From positions 40,248-62,271 of the forward strand of contig DMEZ01000010.1 of NCBI GenBank assembly GCA_003450735.1: a stretch of 22,024 nucleotides of DNA, read 5' to 3'. This DNA is from Elusimicrobiota bacterium (GTDB lineage Bacteria; Elusimicrobiota; Elusimicrobia; UBA1565). Positions 1 through 8,318 of the stretch are shown one piece after another. The notes under the pieces are model-generated. The model saw only the letters and a program-made list of their open reading frames with translations. It had not been told where the DNA came from and made no database searches. Made by a program: the position numbers and the translations under genes. Numbering within the stretch: position 1 is the stretch's first letter; each line of letters opens with the position of its first letter.

Positions 1-2
1 CC

Positions 3-521
3 ATCGAGGCCGCCCTCCTCGCCGCGGACATCGCGCCCGGCCGATGCCGGCGCTTCGCCTTCATGGACTGGCCTAGTTTCGACGCGGAGCGCTGGGTCAG
101 CGTCCTGGACGGATCCTCCGCGTCATCCTCGCCCAGGATCGCCGCCTCCGACCGGGACGCCGGCGCCGTCCGCGCCGCCCAGGCCAACGCCGAGCGCGCG
201 GGAGTCGCGGACCGCATCGAGTTCTCCTGCCGCGCCCTCTCCTCGCTCGAGCCGCCCGCCGGCCCCGGCTGGCTGGTCACGAACCCCCCCTACGGCGTGC
301 GCCTGAAGGGGAGACGCGACCTGCGCGACCTCTACGCCCGGCTCGGGCAGGTATTGCGGGAGCGCTTCCCCGGCTGGCGGGCGAGCGTGCTCTGCCCCGA
401 TGCCCGCCTCCTTCGCGCCACGGGGCTCCCCTTCGGCCCGGGCCTCCCCCTGCTCAACGGCGGCCTGCGCGTGCGCGCCTCGACCTGCCGGTTGGATGAA
501 CGAGGCCCTCGTTTCGTATAA
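3..521 (+). CDS. RlmL/COG0116-type SAM-dependent RNA methyltransferase, 3' part only
   Basis: The gene is cut by the left edge; the frame is open from base 3 and stops with TAA at 519-521. The visible part is the C-terminal class I Rossmann methyltransferase domain. It begins with IEAALLAADIAPG, followed by a short FAFMDWPSF segment typical of the RlmL family, then a SAM-site acidic segment (ASDRDAGAV) and the catalytic NPPYG motif (about base 275-290). That motif belongs to N6-adenine or N2-guanine methyltransferases acting on nucleic acid. By family, the protein would have an N-terminal THUMP domain (outside the window) and methylate 23S rRNA, usually G2445. The exact substrate cannot be decided from this fragment. 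The stop codon overlaps a TATAAT box at 517-522 that probably serves the next gene. Confidence 0.8.
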   Translation: MEAALLAADIAPGRCRRFAFMDWPSFDAERWVSVLDGSSASSSPRIAASDRDAGAVRAAQANAERAGVADRIEFSCRALSSLEPPAGPGWLVTNPPYGVRLKGRRDLRDLYARLGQVLRERFPGWRASVLCPDARLLRATGLPFGPGLPLLNGGLRVRASTCRLDERGPRFV

Positions 522-522
522 T
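517..522 (+). promoter_or_regulatory. Perfect -10 box before the flavoprotein operon
   Basis: TATAAT lies across the stop codon of the methyltransferase gene, in otherwise very GC-rich sequence, 18 nt before the ATG at 541. A weak -35 candidate, TTGGAT (492-497), is spaced 19 nt away. The predicted start of transcription is near 529, giving a leader of roughly 12 nt. Its position between two possible starts (496 and 541) favours 541 as the true start. Confidence 0.5.
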
Positions 523-540
523 ATCCGCGCGTTTGCGCTG

Positions 541-1980
541 ATGAGGACTCTCCCGAAAGCCTTACTGGACCTGGACATCATCGTCGGAGGCATGGGCGCG
601 GACATCTCGAGCGTCGAGCTCGTCGGAGCCGTCGCCAGCCACCCCTGCGGCCGCATGTCCGGCAGCCTCTCCGCCGTGGCTTTGGCCGACATCTACGCCC
701 GCCGCCTCCAGCTGGGAGACGTCGGCGGGGAGATCCGACGGGCCTTCGACGCCTTCGTCAAGGTCGTACCGACCTTGACGAAGGACATCGACCGGCTCTA
801 CAAGACCTATTACATCCAGGGCGGGAAGTCCGCCTCGGCCCTCTTCCGAGGGCTGTCCATGAAGGGACTCGAGCCTCCGAGGGACGTGCAGATCCTCACC
901 ATCGCGGCCACCTTCTCCCACATCTGGCGCACCAAGCGTTTGGCGCCGGGCCGGCCGGTGGGCATCAATTTCCTGCGCAAGATCGAGCGGGTCATGGTCT
1001 ACGGGCTCTACGGGGCCATGCTCGCGGGAGCCGACTGGATCGTGGTGGGCGCGGGAGACCCGAGCGACATCCCCGGCCTGCTGGACAAGCTGGCGGCCCA
1101 CGAGGCGGTGGAGCTCCCGATGCAGGTCGCGACTGTGCCGCTGGGCACCTATAAGATCCGCTTCGACCCCAAGGACATCGTGGGCCCCGACCTCCCGCCC
1201 CCGCCTCGTCCGGCCTTCCTGGCCATCATCAGCTCCCATCTGCAGGCTCAGGGGCTGGCCTCCTCGCCCAGGACGCGGCCGGAAGGCTTCGTCGTCGAAG
1301 GGCCGCTGGCGGGCGGGCACAATGCCCCGCCCCAGAAGAAGATGAAGGACGCCCGCGGCTACTACGTCTACGGCCCTGAAGACGACGCCGACCTGGGAGT
1401 GGTCGCCGAGGTCGGCCTGCCCTTCTGGGTGGCCGGCGGGCGGGGCCAGCCCCTGAAGCCCTCCACGGCGGAAGGCCCCCTTCGGGGGCGGCAGATCGGG
1501 ACGATCTTCGCCCTCTCGGACGCCTCCGGGATGGCTCCGGCCCTGCGCCGGCAGGCCTTGGAGCTCATCTGGCACCAGCAGCTCGAGGTGGTCACGGACG
1601 TCCGGGCCTCCCCCAGCACCTTCCCCTTCAAGGTCGCACTCCTCCCCGGGTCGATGGCGGACCCCGCGGTCTACGCCGCCCGGAAGCGGGTCTGCAACGT
1701 GGGACAGCTGCGCAGCTGGCGGCCCATGGAAGAGATGACCGGGCTCTGCCCCGCCAGCGACCCCGCCCTCTACAAGAAACGCGGCGGGGCCGCCTGGCGC
1801 ACCGACGGCGCCATGTGCCTGTGCAACGGCCTGCTGGCCACCTGCGGCCTTCCCCAGCCGGGCGAGCAGGGCCTCGTCACGCTCGGAGACATCACCCCGG
1901 TGCGCGAACTCCAACGGCGCCTGCGCAAGATCGAGTATTCGACGCAGGAAGCGATCGCCTACCTGCGCGGCGAGCTCTGA
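541..1980 (+). CDS. Nitronate monooxygenase-like FMN-dependent TIM-barrel protein (COG2070)
   Basis: This 479-aa protein resembles the long nitronate monooxygenase / 2-nitropropane dioxygenase family, flavoproteins that oxidise nitronates or act as NAD(P)H:flavin oxidoreductases. Visible family hallmarks, in order, are an N-terminal GGMGADISSVEL stretch, INFLRKIERV followed by LYGAMLAGADWIVVGAG, EGPLAGGHNAPP (the GGH segment that in the family carries the active-site histidine and contacts the phosphate), GLPFWVAGG, STFPFKVA, and a C-terminal CLCNGLLATCGL with LVTLGDI. I chose the ATG at 541 because it directly precedes the conserved start of the barrel and lies downstream of a TATAAT box. 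An in-frame ATG at 496 would place the promoter inside the gene. The gene is followed after 10 nt by an unknown gene. Substrate cannot be predicted, and detoxification of propionate-3-nitronate is only a family guess. Confidence 0.8.
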   Translation: MRTLPKALLDLDIIVGGMGADISSVELVGAVASHPCGRMSGSLSAVALADIYARRLQLGDVGGEIRRAFDAFVKVVPTLTKDIDRLYKTYYIQGGKSASALFRGLSMKGLEPPRDVQILTIAATFSHIWRTKRLAPGRPVGINFLRKIERVMVYGLYGAMLAGADWIVVGAGDPSDIPGLLDKLAAHEAVELPMQVATVPLGTYKIRFDPKDIVGPDLPPPPRPAFLAIISSHLQAQGLASSPRTRPEGFVVEGPLAGGHNAPPQKKMKDARGYYVYGPEDDADLGVVAEVGLPFWVAGGRGQPLKPSTAEGPLRGRQIGTIFALSDASGMAPALRRQALELIWHQQLEVVTDVRASPSTFPFKVALLPGSMADPAVYAARKRVCNVGQLRSWRPMEEMTGLCPASDPALYKKRGGAAWRTDGAMCLCNGLLATCGLPQPGEQGLVTLGDITPVRELQRRLRKIEYSTQEAIAYLRGEL

Positions 1981-1990
1981 GCCGGGGGTC

Positions 1991-2764
1991 ATGCCCGAGC
2001 CGTCCCTCGATTACGCCGTCCTGATCGCCGACGAAGCTTCCCTGCGCCCCTCCGACATCGCCCGCGCGCTCGCCGCCCATCGCAAAGTCCCCTTCCAGGA
2101 CGTGGTCCAGACGATCCGGCGGTGCTGGGGCATCGTCGAGGAGAAGCGGACCAGGCCCGAGGCCGAGGCGGCGGCCCAGGCCTTGAGCCGCTCGGGCGTC
2201 GCCGCCCTGGCCCTCCCCTGCGGGCTGGTGGAGGACCTTCCCCCGGCGCAGCGCCACGGACGCCTCGACCTATCCGACCGCGTCCGGTGGGGCAAGCTCT
2301 CCATCATCGGCGCGGCCTGCTTCACGGTGTCCGCCCCGGGGCCGGCCAAAGCCCCCGCCGGCGAGGACCCCTCCAAGCGGGTGCTCAAGACGGCGTTCTC
2401 CATGATGACGGGCCTGCCGACCGGCATGGGCCTTCCCAAGCCGCCGACCGCGAAGCCCGCGGAGACCTCCGAGCTCGCCGCCGTGCTCGACCTGGTCTTC
2501 GCCGAGCCCCCCGAGCGCCTCCGGGTGCAGGCCTCCCGATTCGACTACTCCTGCCTGAGCGGCCGCATGGTCTACGACGCCCTGGGGAACTTCCGCCTCC
2601 TGCTCGCCGAGCTGGCCGAAGCCGCCCCCTCGGCCAGACTCAGCCGCGGCGCCAGAGTCCTGCTCGAGAAGCGGCCCGTCCGGGAGATGGGCTACGACGC
2701 CCCGGAGGACCTGGAGCGCGAGTGCCGTTGGCTGCTGACTCTGGCCGCTCTGCGCCCGCGATGA
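1991..2764 (+). CDS. Unrecognised 257-aa protein between flavoprotein and amylase
   Basis: I do not recognise this protein. It has no signal peptide and no membrane segment. Residues 1-80 look like a small alpha/beta unit (YAVLIADEAS, then a helical stretch through an RRCWGIVEE segment, then ALSRSGVAALALP). This is reminiscent of the short domain in which two strands flank a helix and residues are recoded through AAQALSRSGV. A Pro/Ala/Lys-rich linker follows at about 110-160, and then a second helical domain containing SRFDYSCLSGRMVYDALGNFRLLLAELAE. Its ATG is 10 nt after the flavoprotein stop, and its TGA overlaps the ATG of the amylase gene (ATGA at 2761-2764). It is therefore almost certainly cotranscribed and translationally coupled with the amylase. 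Codon use matches its neighbours. Confidence 0.75.
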   Translation: MPEPSLDYAVLIADEASLRPSDIARALAAHRKVPFQDVVQTIRRCWGIVEEKRTRPEAEAAAQALSRSGVAALALPCGLVEDLPPAQRHGRLDLSDRVRWGKLSIIGAACFTVSAPGPAKAPAGEDPSKRVLKTAFSMMTGLPTGMGLPKPPTAKPAETSELAAVLDLVFAEPPERLRVQASRFDYSCLSGRMVYDALGNFRLLLAELAEAAPSARLSRGARVLLEKRPVREMGYDAPEDLERECRWLLTLAALRPR

Positions 2765-4218
2765 GTCCCGTCCCCCTGAGCCTCCCCCGCCCCTGGGCGG
2801 ACGACGTCGTCTATATGATCCTCATCGACCGCTTCCACCGCGGCTCGCGGACGACCGGCCCCGCGCCGGAGCCGCCCTTCCACGGCGGCAACCTCGCGGG
2901 TATCCGGGAGAAGCTGGACACCCTCGAAGACCTCGGCGTCACCGCCCTCTGGCTGAGCCCCGTCTACGCGAACCAGAAGGACGGCTACCACGGCTATTGG
3001 CCGGTGGATTTCACCTCGGTCGACCCGCGCTTCGGCACGATGGAGGAGCTTAAGGCCCTGGTCAAGGAGTGCCACCGGCGCGGCATGAAGGTTTTGCTCG
3101 ACCTCGTGCTCAACCACGCGGGCTACGACCACCCCATGGCCAAGGACCCGGCCAAGCGCGGGTGGTTCCACCAGGGCGGACAGATCCACTGGGTCGACCA
3201 GCGGAGCCTCGAGCGCGGCTCATTGCACGGCCTGCCCGACTTCGCCCACGAGAAAGAGGAGGTGGCCTGCTTCCTCATCGACAATGCGCTGTGGTGGCTG
3301 AAGCAGACCGGGGTGGACGGCTTCCGCCTCGACGCGGTCAAGCACGTGCCCGTCTCCTTCTGGAAGCGCTTCAGCCTGGAGGCGCACAAGGCCGCGGGGA
3401 AGGATTTCCTGCTGCTCGGCGAGGTCCTGCGGGGGGTGCCGCGCTACATCGCCCGCTACCAGCGCGAGGCCGGGATCGACTCCCTCTTCGACGTGCCCTT
3501 CGCCGACACGGTGCGCAGCGCCCTCTGCCGCGACGCGGAGGAGCCGGGGCCCGGCCTCCTGGCCCGCCTCAGCGAACTCTGGCGGGAGTACCGCACGATG
3601 CTCCTCAACGAGATCCTGCGCAAGCTTGCCGCGAGCCGCTCAAGCGACCTGCGCTGGTTCTCGGCCCTCTGGAGGGAGGAGCGCGCCTACGAACGTCCCG
3701 AGCTGCTGGCCCCCTTCATCGACAACCACGACATGAGCCGCTTCGCCACCGAGGCTCGTCCCTCCAAGCCCCGCCTGGAGATGGCTTTGGCCCTGCTCAT
3801 GACCTGGCGCGGCATCCCCATCCTCACCTACGGGACCGAGTGCTGCCTGGCGGGCCGCACGCACGGCGCCAACCGCTCGCCCATGCGCTTCGACGGCGAC
3901 CCCGAGCTCTACGCCTTCCTGCGCGCCCTCATCCGCCTGCGCCGGAGCGTCCCGGCCCTGCGGACTGGCGGCCAGAAGGAGATCTTCGCCGACAAAGAGG
4001 TCTACGCCTTCCTGCGGGAGTCCCCGGAGAGCCTGGCGCTGACAGTCCTCAACAACTCCCGCCTGCACCAGCGCCGCACGCTCGACCTGCCGGGGAAGGC
4101 CGCCTCCGCCGATTGGAAGGATGCCTTCACCGGCGAGGCCTTCCGTCCCGAGCGGGGCGTCCTGGGGATGCGTCTCGAACCCCGCAGCGCCCGCATCCTG
4201 CTCGGCCGCCCGACCTAG
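2761..4218 (+). CDS. GH13 alpha-amylase family glycoside hydrolase
   Basis: This 485-aa enzyme has all four classical GH13 regions. Region I is DLVLNHAG (D114, N118, H119); region II is GVDGFRLDAVKH with the nucleophile D191; region III is LLLGEVLR with the general acid E221; region IV is FIDNHDMSRF with D324 stabilising the transition state. Residues 1-400 form the (beta/alpha)8 barrel and the last ~80 residues a beta-sandwich C domain. There is no signal peptide, so it probably acts on intracellular alpha-glucans or maltodextrins. Overall build resembles cytoplasmic amylases, neopullulanases and related glucan hydrolases; exact specificity is undecided. The ATG at 2761 overlaps the upstream stop and is followed directly by PWADDVVYMILIDRF, the usual GH13 beginning. 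Longer in-frame upstream readings are out-of-frame translation of the previous gene. Confidence 0.88.
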   Translation: MSPVPLSLPRPWADDVVYMILIDRFHRGSRTTGPAPEPPFHGGNLAGIREKLDTLEDLGVTALWLSPVYANQKDGYHGYWPVDFTSVDPRFGTMEELKALVKECHRRGMKVLLDLVLNHAGYDHPMAKDPAKRGWFHQGGQIHWVDQRSLERGSLHGLPDFAHEKEEVACFLIDNALWWLKQTGVDGFRLDAVKHVPVSFWKRFSLEAHKAAGKDFLLLGEVLRGVPRYIARYQREAGIDSLFDVPFADTVRSALCRDAEEPGPGLLARLSELWREYRTMLLNEILRKLAASRSSDLRWFSALWREERAYERPELLAPFIDNHDMSRFATEARPSKPRLEMALALLMTWRGIPILTYGTECCLAGRTHGANRSPMRFDGDPELYAFLRALIRLRRSVPALRTGGQKEIFADKEVYAFLRESPESLALTVLNNSRLHQRRTLDLPGKAASADWKDAFTGEAFRPERGVLGMRLEPRSARILLGRPT

Positions 4219-4230
4219 CCCGAAGCGTCA

Positions 4231-4266
4231 GAGTGTAATGTCCCGCAGGTGTAATGACAGGCACCT
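4231..4266. repeat. Short direct and inverted repeats between converging genes
   Basis: The 72-bp gap 4219-4290 separates two converging genes. It contains GTGTAATG twice (4233-4240 and 4249-4256) and a small inverted repeat AGGTG (4247-4251) / CACCT (4262-4266) with a 10-nt loop. There is no T-run on either side, so a classical terminator is not supported. The base composition is lower in GC than the flanking genes. It may be a degenerate dispersed repeat or a weak bidirectional terminator. Confidence 0.3.
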
Positions 4267-4290
4267 ATATGGCAGCTGTATGGCTGGCGC

Positions 4291-5946
4291 CTAGCCGATG
4301 CAGCAGCGGACGATGATCTGGGCCGAGACGACGCGCAGGAGCATGACGAGGGGATAGACGGTCGCGTAGGCGATGGAGGTCGCCCCGGAGGGGGCCAGGG
4401 AGTTCGCGAAGGAGAGCGCCGGCGGATCGGTCATGCTCCCGGCCATGAGGCCGCAAAGGGTGAGGTAGTTGAGCTTGAACTTGAGCCTCGCGACGAGGGT
4501 GACGATGGCCAGGGGCAGGAAGGTGATGAGGGACGCGCAGGCCATCCAGAAGAGCCCGTCGCCCCGGCTCAGGGTCTCCCAGAAACGGTCGCCCGCCTTG
4601 AGCCCCACGCAGGCCAGGAAGAGGATGATGCCGAGCTCCCTCAGCATGAAGTTCGCGCTGATGGGCATGTACCAGGAGATCGGCCCGATGCGCCGGATGC
4701 GGCTGAGGAGGATGGCCACGACGAGCGGCCCCCCCGCGAGCCCGAGGCGCACCGGCGCCGAGAGCCCCGGCAGGTGCAGGGGCATCTGCCCGAGGACCAC
4801 GCCCAGGGCGATGCCCACGAAGACCGGGATGAGCTGGGGGTGGGAGAGCGCCTTGGGCGAGTTGCCGAGCAGCTCCGAGACCTTTTTGAGGGACTCCTCC
4901 TCGCCCACCGCCTGCAGGGCGTCGCCGAAGTGCAGGCTGAAGCCCGGGGAAACGACGAACTGGATGTCGGCGCGGGCGGCCCGGGTCACGACGACGCCGT
5001 AGCGATGCTCCAGATCGAGCTCCTGCAGGGTCTTCCCGAGCACCTCCGCGCGAGTGACGATGATGCGCAGCGCGGAGACCTTGCTGGGCAGGGTCCGCAG
5101 GTCCACCTCGCTCTTCCTGCCTACCAGCATGACCAGCTCGTCCATCTTCTCCCTCGGCGCGACCGCAAGGAGGGTGTCGCCCAGGTGCAGGAGGGTGTCC
5201 GGCTGGGCCACGCTGACGACCCCCTCGTGCATCACGCGGGAGATGCGGACTCCCAGCTCATCGACCAGCGGGATGCGCGATAGCGGGAGGCCCTCCAGGT
5301 TGCGGTTCTCGACCGTGACGCTCTGGATGGCGGCGGAAGGGCCCTCGTCGGCGCCCGCCGCCGCCTCCGCCGCGACGTCCACGCGGAAGAGGAGGCGGGC
5401 CAGGATCATGGCGAGGATGACCCCTAGGATGCCGAAGGGGTAGGCCATCGCGTAGCCGATGCCCGGCTGTTTGGCCAGCTCCTCGCCGAGCCCGGGCAGT
5501 TCCATGAGCGCCTGCTGAGCGGCCGCGAGGCTGGGGGTGTTGGTGACGGCGCCGGAGTAGAGCCCCACGGCCGCCGCCATGTCGATGCCGCCCAGCCGGC
5601 TGATGAGGACGGTCGCGGCGACCCCCAGCAGCACGATGGCGGCGGCCAGGGCGTTGAGCTTGAGGCCCTCCTTGCGCAGGGAGGAGAAGAAGCCGGGGCC
5701 GACCTGCATGCCGATGGTGTAGACGAAGAGGATGAGCCCGAACTCCCGGAGGAACTCCATGACCTCCGGGTTGATGCCGACCCCGAAGTGGCCGAACAGG
5801 ATGCCCGCGAAGAGGACGCCGGCGATGCCGAAGTTGAGGCTGAAGAAGCGGATGTTGCCCAAGGCCAGCCCGAGCGCGGCCACGAGGCTGATGACGATGA
5901 CGGCCTGCGCGACCGAGTGCGCCGTCAGGGCGGCAAGTTGTCCCAT
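4291..5946 (-). CDS. AspT/YidE-type membrane transporter with two RCK_C domains
   Basis: This 551-aa protein matches the aspartate:alanine exchanger / YidE-YbjL family in length and layout. An N-terminal membrane half (about residues 10-190, five hydrophobic segments, with GLYSGAVTNTPSLAAAQQAL, the conserved half-site motif) is followed by two soluble TrkA-C/RCK_C domains (about 205-285 and 290-365). A second membrane half (about 370-551) repeats the motif as GLMAGSMTDPPALSFA. AspT itself exchanges aspartate and alanine; most homologues have no known substrate, and the RCK_C domains suggest control by a ligand. It lies 7 nt after hypE and is thus the last gene of the hyp operon, an unusual partner. 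The start at 5946 is supported by that spacing. Inner membrane; substrate unknown. Confidence 0.85.
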   Translation of the reverse strand: MGQLAALTAHSVAQAVIVISLVAALGLALGNIRFFSLNFGIAGVLFAGILFGHFGVGINPEVMEFLREFGLILFVYTIGMQVGPGFFSSLRKEGLKLNALAAAIVLLGVAATVLISRLGGIDMAAAVGLYSGAVTNTPSLAAAQQALMELPGLGEELAKQPGIGYAMAYPFGILGVILAMILARLLFRVDVAAEAAAGADEGPSAAIQSVTVENRNLEGLPLSRIPLVDELGVRISRVMHEGVVSVAQPDTLLHLGDTLLAVAPREKMDELVMLVGRKSEVDLRTLPSKVSALRIIVTRAEVLGKTLQELDLEHRYGVVVTRAARADIQFVVSPGFSLHFGDALQAVGEEESLKKVSELLGNSPKALSHPQLIPVFVGIALGVVLGQMPLHLPGLSAPVRLGLAGGPLVVAILLSRIRRIGPISWYMPISANFMLRELGIILFLACVGLKAGDRFWETLSRGDGLFWMACASLITFLPLAIVTLVARLKFKLNYLTLCGLMAGSMTDPPALSFANSLAPSGATSIAYATVYPLVMLLRVVSAQIIVRCCIG

Positions 5947-5953
5947 GACCCCC

Positions 5954-6988
5954 TCAGCAGATCCTCGGCAGCTGCTCGCCGCTGAGCATGTCCAGGATGC
6001 GCTCCACGCCGATGCGTGTCGTCATGCGCACTTCTCCTGGATGGCGCTCGACGGCCCGCCCGACCAGCGCTCCCGAGCCCAGGATCCCGAGCGCTTTCTT
6101 GGCCTGCGCCTCGGGCACGAAGGCGGCGAAGCGCCCCTCGCAGGCCATGTAGAGCGGCTCGAGGCCGAACACCTCGCAGGCGGCGGCCGTCTCCGGGCGC
6201 ACCGGCACGGCGGATTCGTCAAGGGAAAGGCCGATGTTCGCGGAGGCGGCGATCTCGTTCAAGGTCGTGGCGAGCCCCCCGCGGGTCAGGTCTCGCAAGC
6301 AGCGCAGCTCCACCCCGGCGTCCAGGAGGGCCTTCACCTGGGGCCAGACCGCGGCGCTGTCGCTCTGGAGCGCGGTCTCGAAGGTCAAACCCTCGCGCAC
6401 CGAAAGGATGGCCGCCCCGTGCGCCCCGATGTCGCCGCTCACGAGGATGGCGTCGCCCGCCCTCACGCGCGCGGGCTCCGGAGCGGGCTCGACGAGCCGC
6501 CGGCCGATGCCCGCGGTGTTGATGTAGATCCCGTCCCCCTTGCCCCGCTCGACCACCTTGGTGTCGCCGGTCACGACACGCGCGCCCGCCTCCTTGGCCG
6601 CCTTCGCCATGGAGAGGGCGACGCGCTGGAGGGTCTCGAGCGGCAGGCCCTCCTCCAGGATGAAGCCGCAGCTGAGGTAGAGGGGCTCGGCGCCGCACAT
6701 GGCCAGGTCGTTGACCGTCCCGTGCACGGCCAAGGACCCGATGTCCCCGCCGGGGAAGAACAGGGGCCGCACCACGAAGGAATCGGTCGTGAAGGCCAGC
6801 CCCGTGCGCTCGGAGGCCAGGAACGCGCCGTCGTGGGCGCGCTTGAGCTCGGGGTCCTGGAAGGCCGCCTGGAAGACGTCCCGGATGAGGCGGTGCATCA
6901 CGCGCCCGCCGCTCCCGTGGGCCAGGGTGATCTCCGCCCCCCCTTCCTTGGGGGCGGGGCAGGAGAGCTTGAGCTCCTCCGCGCTCAC
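5954..6988 (-). CDS. hypE: Hydrogenase maturation protein HypE (carbamoyl dehydratase)
   Basis: HypE dehydrates the thiocarbamoyl group on its own C-terminal cysteine, using ATP, to make the cyanide ligand of [NiFe]-hydrogenase. The 344-aa product begins with SAEELKLSCPAP and has the HGSGG motif (about 24-28) and the AIRS-type ATP-binding fold (FTTDSFVVRP, GDTKVVERGKGDGIYINTAGIG). It ends exactly in PRIC, with the acceptor cysteine as the last residue (C344). The start is GTG at 6988, which overlaps the hypD stop as GTGA (6985-6988). This start gives the normal family N-terminus, while the longer in-frame reading upstream is a shadow of hypD. The aspT-like gene follows after 7 nt. Confidence 0.95.
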   Translation of the reverse strand: MSAEELKLSCPAPKEGGAEITLAHGSGGRVMHRLIRDVFQAAFQDPELKRAHDGAFLASERTGLAFTTDSFVVRPLFFPGGDIGSLAVHGTVNDLAMCGAEPLYLSCGFILEEGLPLETLQRVALSMAKAAKEAGARVVTGDTKVVERGKGDGIYINTAGIGRRLVEPAPEPARVRAGDAILVSGDIGAHGAAILSVREGLTFETALQSDSAAVWPQVKALLDAGVELRCLRDLTRGGLATTLNEIAASANIGLSLDESAVPVRPETAAACEVFGLEPLYMACEGRFAAFVPEAQAKKALGILGSGALVGRAVERHPGEVRMTTRIGVERILDMLSGEQLPRIC

Positions 6989-8079
6989 GAGGCCTTCTCC
7001 CGGGCGTAGCGGTAGTAGGCCGCGCAGGCCCCCTCGGAGGAGACCATGGGCGCGCCCAGCGGGCTCTCGGGCGTGCAGCGCACGCCGAAGGCGGGACACT
7101 CGACCGGCTTCAAAAGCCCCTGCAGGACGAGGCCGGCCTGGCACTCCGCGGGCTCCTCCGCGGTCACGGAGGCCGTCTCGAAGCGGCGCTCCGCGTCGAA
7201 CTCCGCGTAAACCGGGCGCAGGCCGAGCCCGCTCGAGGGGATGGGGCCGATGCCGCGCCACTTGCGCGGGCAGGGCTCGAACACCTCGGCGATGAGCGAC
7301 ATGGCCGGACGGTTGCCTTCCTTGCGGACGGCGCGGGCGTACTGGTTCTCCACCTCGTGACGGCCCTCCTCGAGCTGGCGCACCAGCATGCACAGCCCCT
7401 GGAGGATGTCCAGGGGCTCGAAGCCCGTCACCACGATGGGCACCTTGCGCCGCGCGGCGATGGGGAGGTACTCCGAAAAGCCCATCACCGCGCAGACGTG
7501 CCCCGCGGCCAGGAAGCCCTGCACGCGGCAGCCGGGTGAGGAGAGCAGGGCTTCGAGGGCCGGCGGGACGAGCACGTGTGAGACGAGCAAAGAGAAATTC
7601 TTAACGCCCAGGGTCTTCGCCTGCTGGACGGCCATCGCGGTCGCCGGAGCGGTGGTCTCGAAGCCGACGGCGAAGAACACCACCTGTTTGTCCGGGGTCT
7701 CCCGGGCGAGGGCCAGGGCGTCGAGGGGCGAATAGACCACCTTCACCTGCGCCCCCTCGGCCTTGGCCTGCAGGAGGCTCTTGGACGAGCCCGGCACACG
7801 GAGCATGTCGCCGAAGGAGCAGAAGAGCACCTCCGGGCGCAGGGCGATGGCGATGGCCTTGTCGATGAGCTCGAGCGGGGTGACGCAGACCGGACAGCCG
7901 GGGCCGTGCACGAGGGTGAGCTTCTCGGGGAGCAGGCGGTCGATGCCGAAGCGGACGATGGCATGCGTCTGCCCGCCGCAGACCTCCATGACCGTCCACC
8001 GCTTCGTGGTCATTCGGTCCAGCTGGCGGGCGTACTCCTCGGCCGCGCGGCGGTCGCGGTACTCGTCTACGTATCTCAT
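6985..8079 (-). CDS. hypD: Hydrogenase maturation iron-sulfur protein HypD
   Basis: HypD is the redox-active scaffold that, with HypC, holds the iron while CN and CO ligands are attached. The 364-aa sequence shows CGGQTH (C34), GPGCPVC (C62, C65) and FAVGFETTAPATA. The C-terminal [4Fe-4S] ligand set is C313, C328, C335 and C352, spaced C-X14-C-X6-C-X16-C as expected for the family. The ATG at 8079 overlaps the hypC stop (ATGA, 8076-8079), and its own stop overlaps the GTG of hypE. The order hypC-hypD-hypE is the classical one. No key residue is missing. Confidence 0.96.
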   Translation of the reverse strand: MRYVDEYRDRRAAEEYARQLDRMTTKRWTVMEVCGGQTHAIVRFGIDRLLPEKLTLVHGPGCPVCVTPLELIDKAIAIALRPEVLFCSFGDMLRVPGSSKSLLQAKAEGAQVKVVYSPLDALALARETPDKQVVFFAVGFETTAPATAMAVQQAKTLGVKNFSLLVSHVLVPPALEALLSSPGCRVQGFLAAGHVCAVMGFSEYLPIAARRKVPIVVTGFEPLDILQGLCMLVRQLEEGRHEVENQYARAVRKEGNRPAMSLIAEVFEPCPRKWRGIGPIPSSGLGLRPVYAEFDAERRFETASVTAEEPAECQAGLVLQGLLKPVECPAFGVRCTPESPLGAPMVSSEGACAAYYRYAREKAS

Positions 8080-8318
8080 GAGGGGTCGGGGAGCTCGCCG
8101 AGCTGGCGCAGGTACTCGAAGGTCTCCTTCGCCGACTCCTCGTCGAGCGTGTTGAGGGCGAAGCCCACGTGCACGATGACGTAGTCCCCGACCTTGGCGT
8201 CGGGAACGTAGGCCAGGCAGACTTCCTTGACCACGCCGCCGAAATCGACCTTGCCGGAGGCCAGCTGGCCGTCCTTCTCTTCGCGGCTGAGGATCTTACC
8301 GGGTATCGCTAGGCACAT
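8076..8318 (-). CDS. hypC: Hydrogenase maturation chaperone HypC
   Basis: HypC is the small chaperone that carries the iron with HypD and delivers it to the hydrogenase large-subunit precursor. The 80-aa product begins with MCLAIPGK; C2 is the essential cysteine and H50 in YVIVHVGFAL is the other conserved ligand. The start at 8318 lies 10 nt inside the end of hypF, because the MCLAIPG sequence must begin at the N-terminus for Cys2 to function. Longer in-frame readings upstream are hypF in another frame. Its stop overlaps hypD by 4 nt. Confidence 0.95.
   Translation of the reverse strand: MCLAIPGKILSREEKDGQLASGKVDFGGVVKEVCLAYVPDAKVGDYVIVHVGFALNTLDEESAKETFEYLRQLGELPDPS

Noticed and set aside
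2122..2760. Upstream extension of the amylase frame
   Set aside because: The extension is an Arg/Pro/Gly-rich out-of-frame reading of the 257-aa gene; the GH13 domain begins right after the ATG at 2761.
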